From Scybalousia_A sp964626385 (GTDB taxonomy: Bacteria > Bacteroidota > Bacteroidia > Bacteroidales > P3): DNA of 15,058 nucleotides. The position numbers and the translations under genes are program-made. The notes below the pieces were generated by a model, which worked only from the letters and a program-made list of their open reading frames with translations, did no database searches and was not told the DNA's origin. Of this stretch, positions 14,998 through 15,058 are shown one piece after another; the stretch's first letter is position 1, and the number at the start of each line of letters is the position of its first letter. Where the stretch lies: NCBI GenBank assembly GCA_964626385.1, contig CAZVEO010000061.1:1-15058 (forward strand). Reading direction: 5' to 3'.

Positions 14998-15058
14998 AAT
15001 AAGAAAAAAACTCAAAAAAGTTTTCTCATATTAGTTTTTTGTTATACTTTTGCCTTCT
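14998..15058 (+). promoter_or_regulatory. Right-edge spacer with candidate promoter of a gene outside the window
   Basis: TACTTTTG at 15045-15052 matches TAnnTTTG and suggests a plus-strand gene starting just beyond the window. An AT-rich inverted repeat (AAAACT 15007-15012, AGTTTT 15019-15024) lies upstream of it. No reading frame of note begins in these bases. With the repeats at 14690-14997, the whole stretch after clpB has no gene. Confidence 0.45.

Noticed and set aside
14681..15003. Integron attC sites or a tRNA cluster
   Set aside because: The units lack the attC core sites, there is no integrase gene or cassette, and the folds are far too short for tRNA.
15007..15024. Intrinsic terminator at the right edge
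   Set aside because: The stem is six AT-rich pairs and is followed by only four T; it is too weak to call.

Overview
The window looks like chromosomal DNA from an AT-rich member of the Bacteroidota. The clearest evidence is a complete sprA/sov gene, which encodes the giant outer-membrane translocon of the type IX secretion system and is confined to this phylum. Several genes are preceded by the Bacteroidota-type -7 element TAnnTTTG. The YidC is of the long-tailed Bacteroidota form, and a DUF4369/thioredoxin-fold protein typical of the phylum is present. I cannot name the genus. Bacteroidales is a guess from the thioredoxin-like protein.

Layout, left to right: (1) 15-72, a copy of a genome-specific repeat ending in a T-run; (2) panB (+), pantothenate/CoA synthesis; (3) yidC (+), the inner-membrane insertase, ending in a hairpin that can act as a terminator on both strands; (4) a convergent minus-strand gene for an exported thioredoxin-fold protein with a CESC motif; (5) ruvA (+) and, nine bases later, sprA (+), which fills almost half the window; (6) clpB (+), a disaggregase that lacks the usual N-terminal domain; (7) 14681-15003, a dense cluster of two interleaved repeat families with no gene; (8) at the right edge, a promoter-like element for a gene lying outside.

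The genes are mostly housekeeping. Several deal with the cell envelope: YidC inserts inner-membrane proteins, SprA carries T9SS substrates across the outer membrane, and the thioredoxin-fold protein probably works in the periplasm. No T9SS cargo or other T9SS component is visible.

The most unusual part is the repeat DNA. One family is an exact 26-nt unit: a 5-nt arm, a 3-nt loop, a 5-nt arm, then a 13-nt tail close to TTNTATAAGGGCA. The arm sequences change between copies but mostly stay complementary. Runs of units end in a box close to AAGCCGTTAC, usually followed by T residues. The second family is an array of 10-nt units of the form RGTTNNNATR, present twice in opposite orientations. The first 26-nt unit supplies the last two codons and the stop codon of clpB. 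I do not recognise either family from the literature. A terminator-like or REP-like role is inference.
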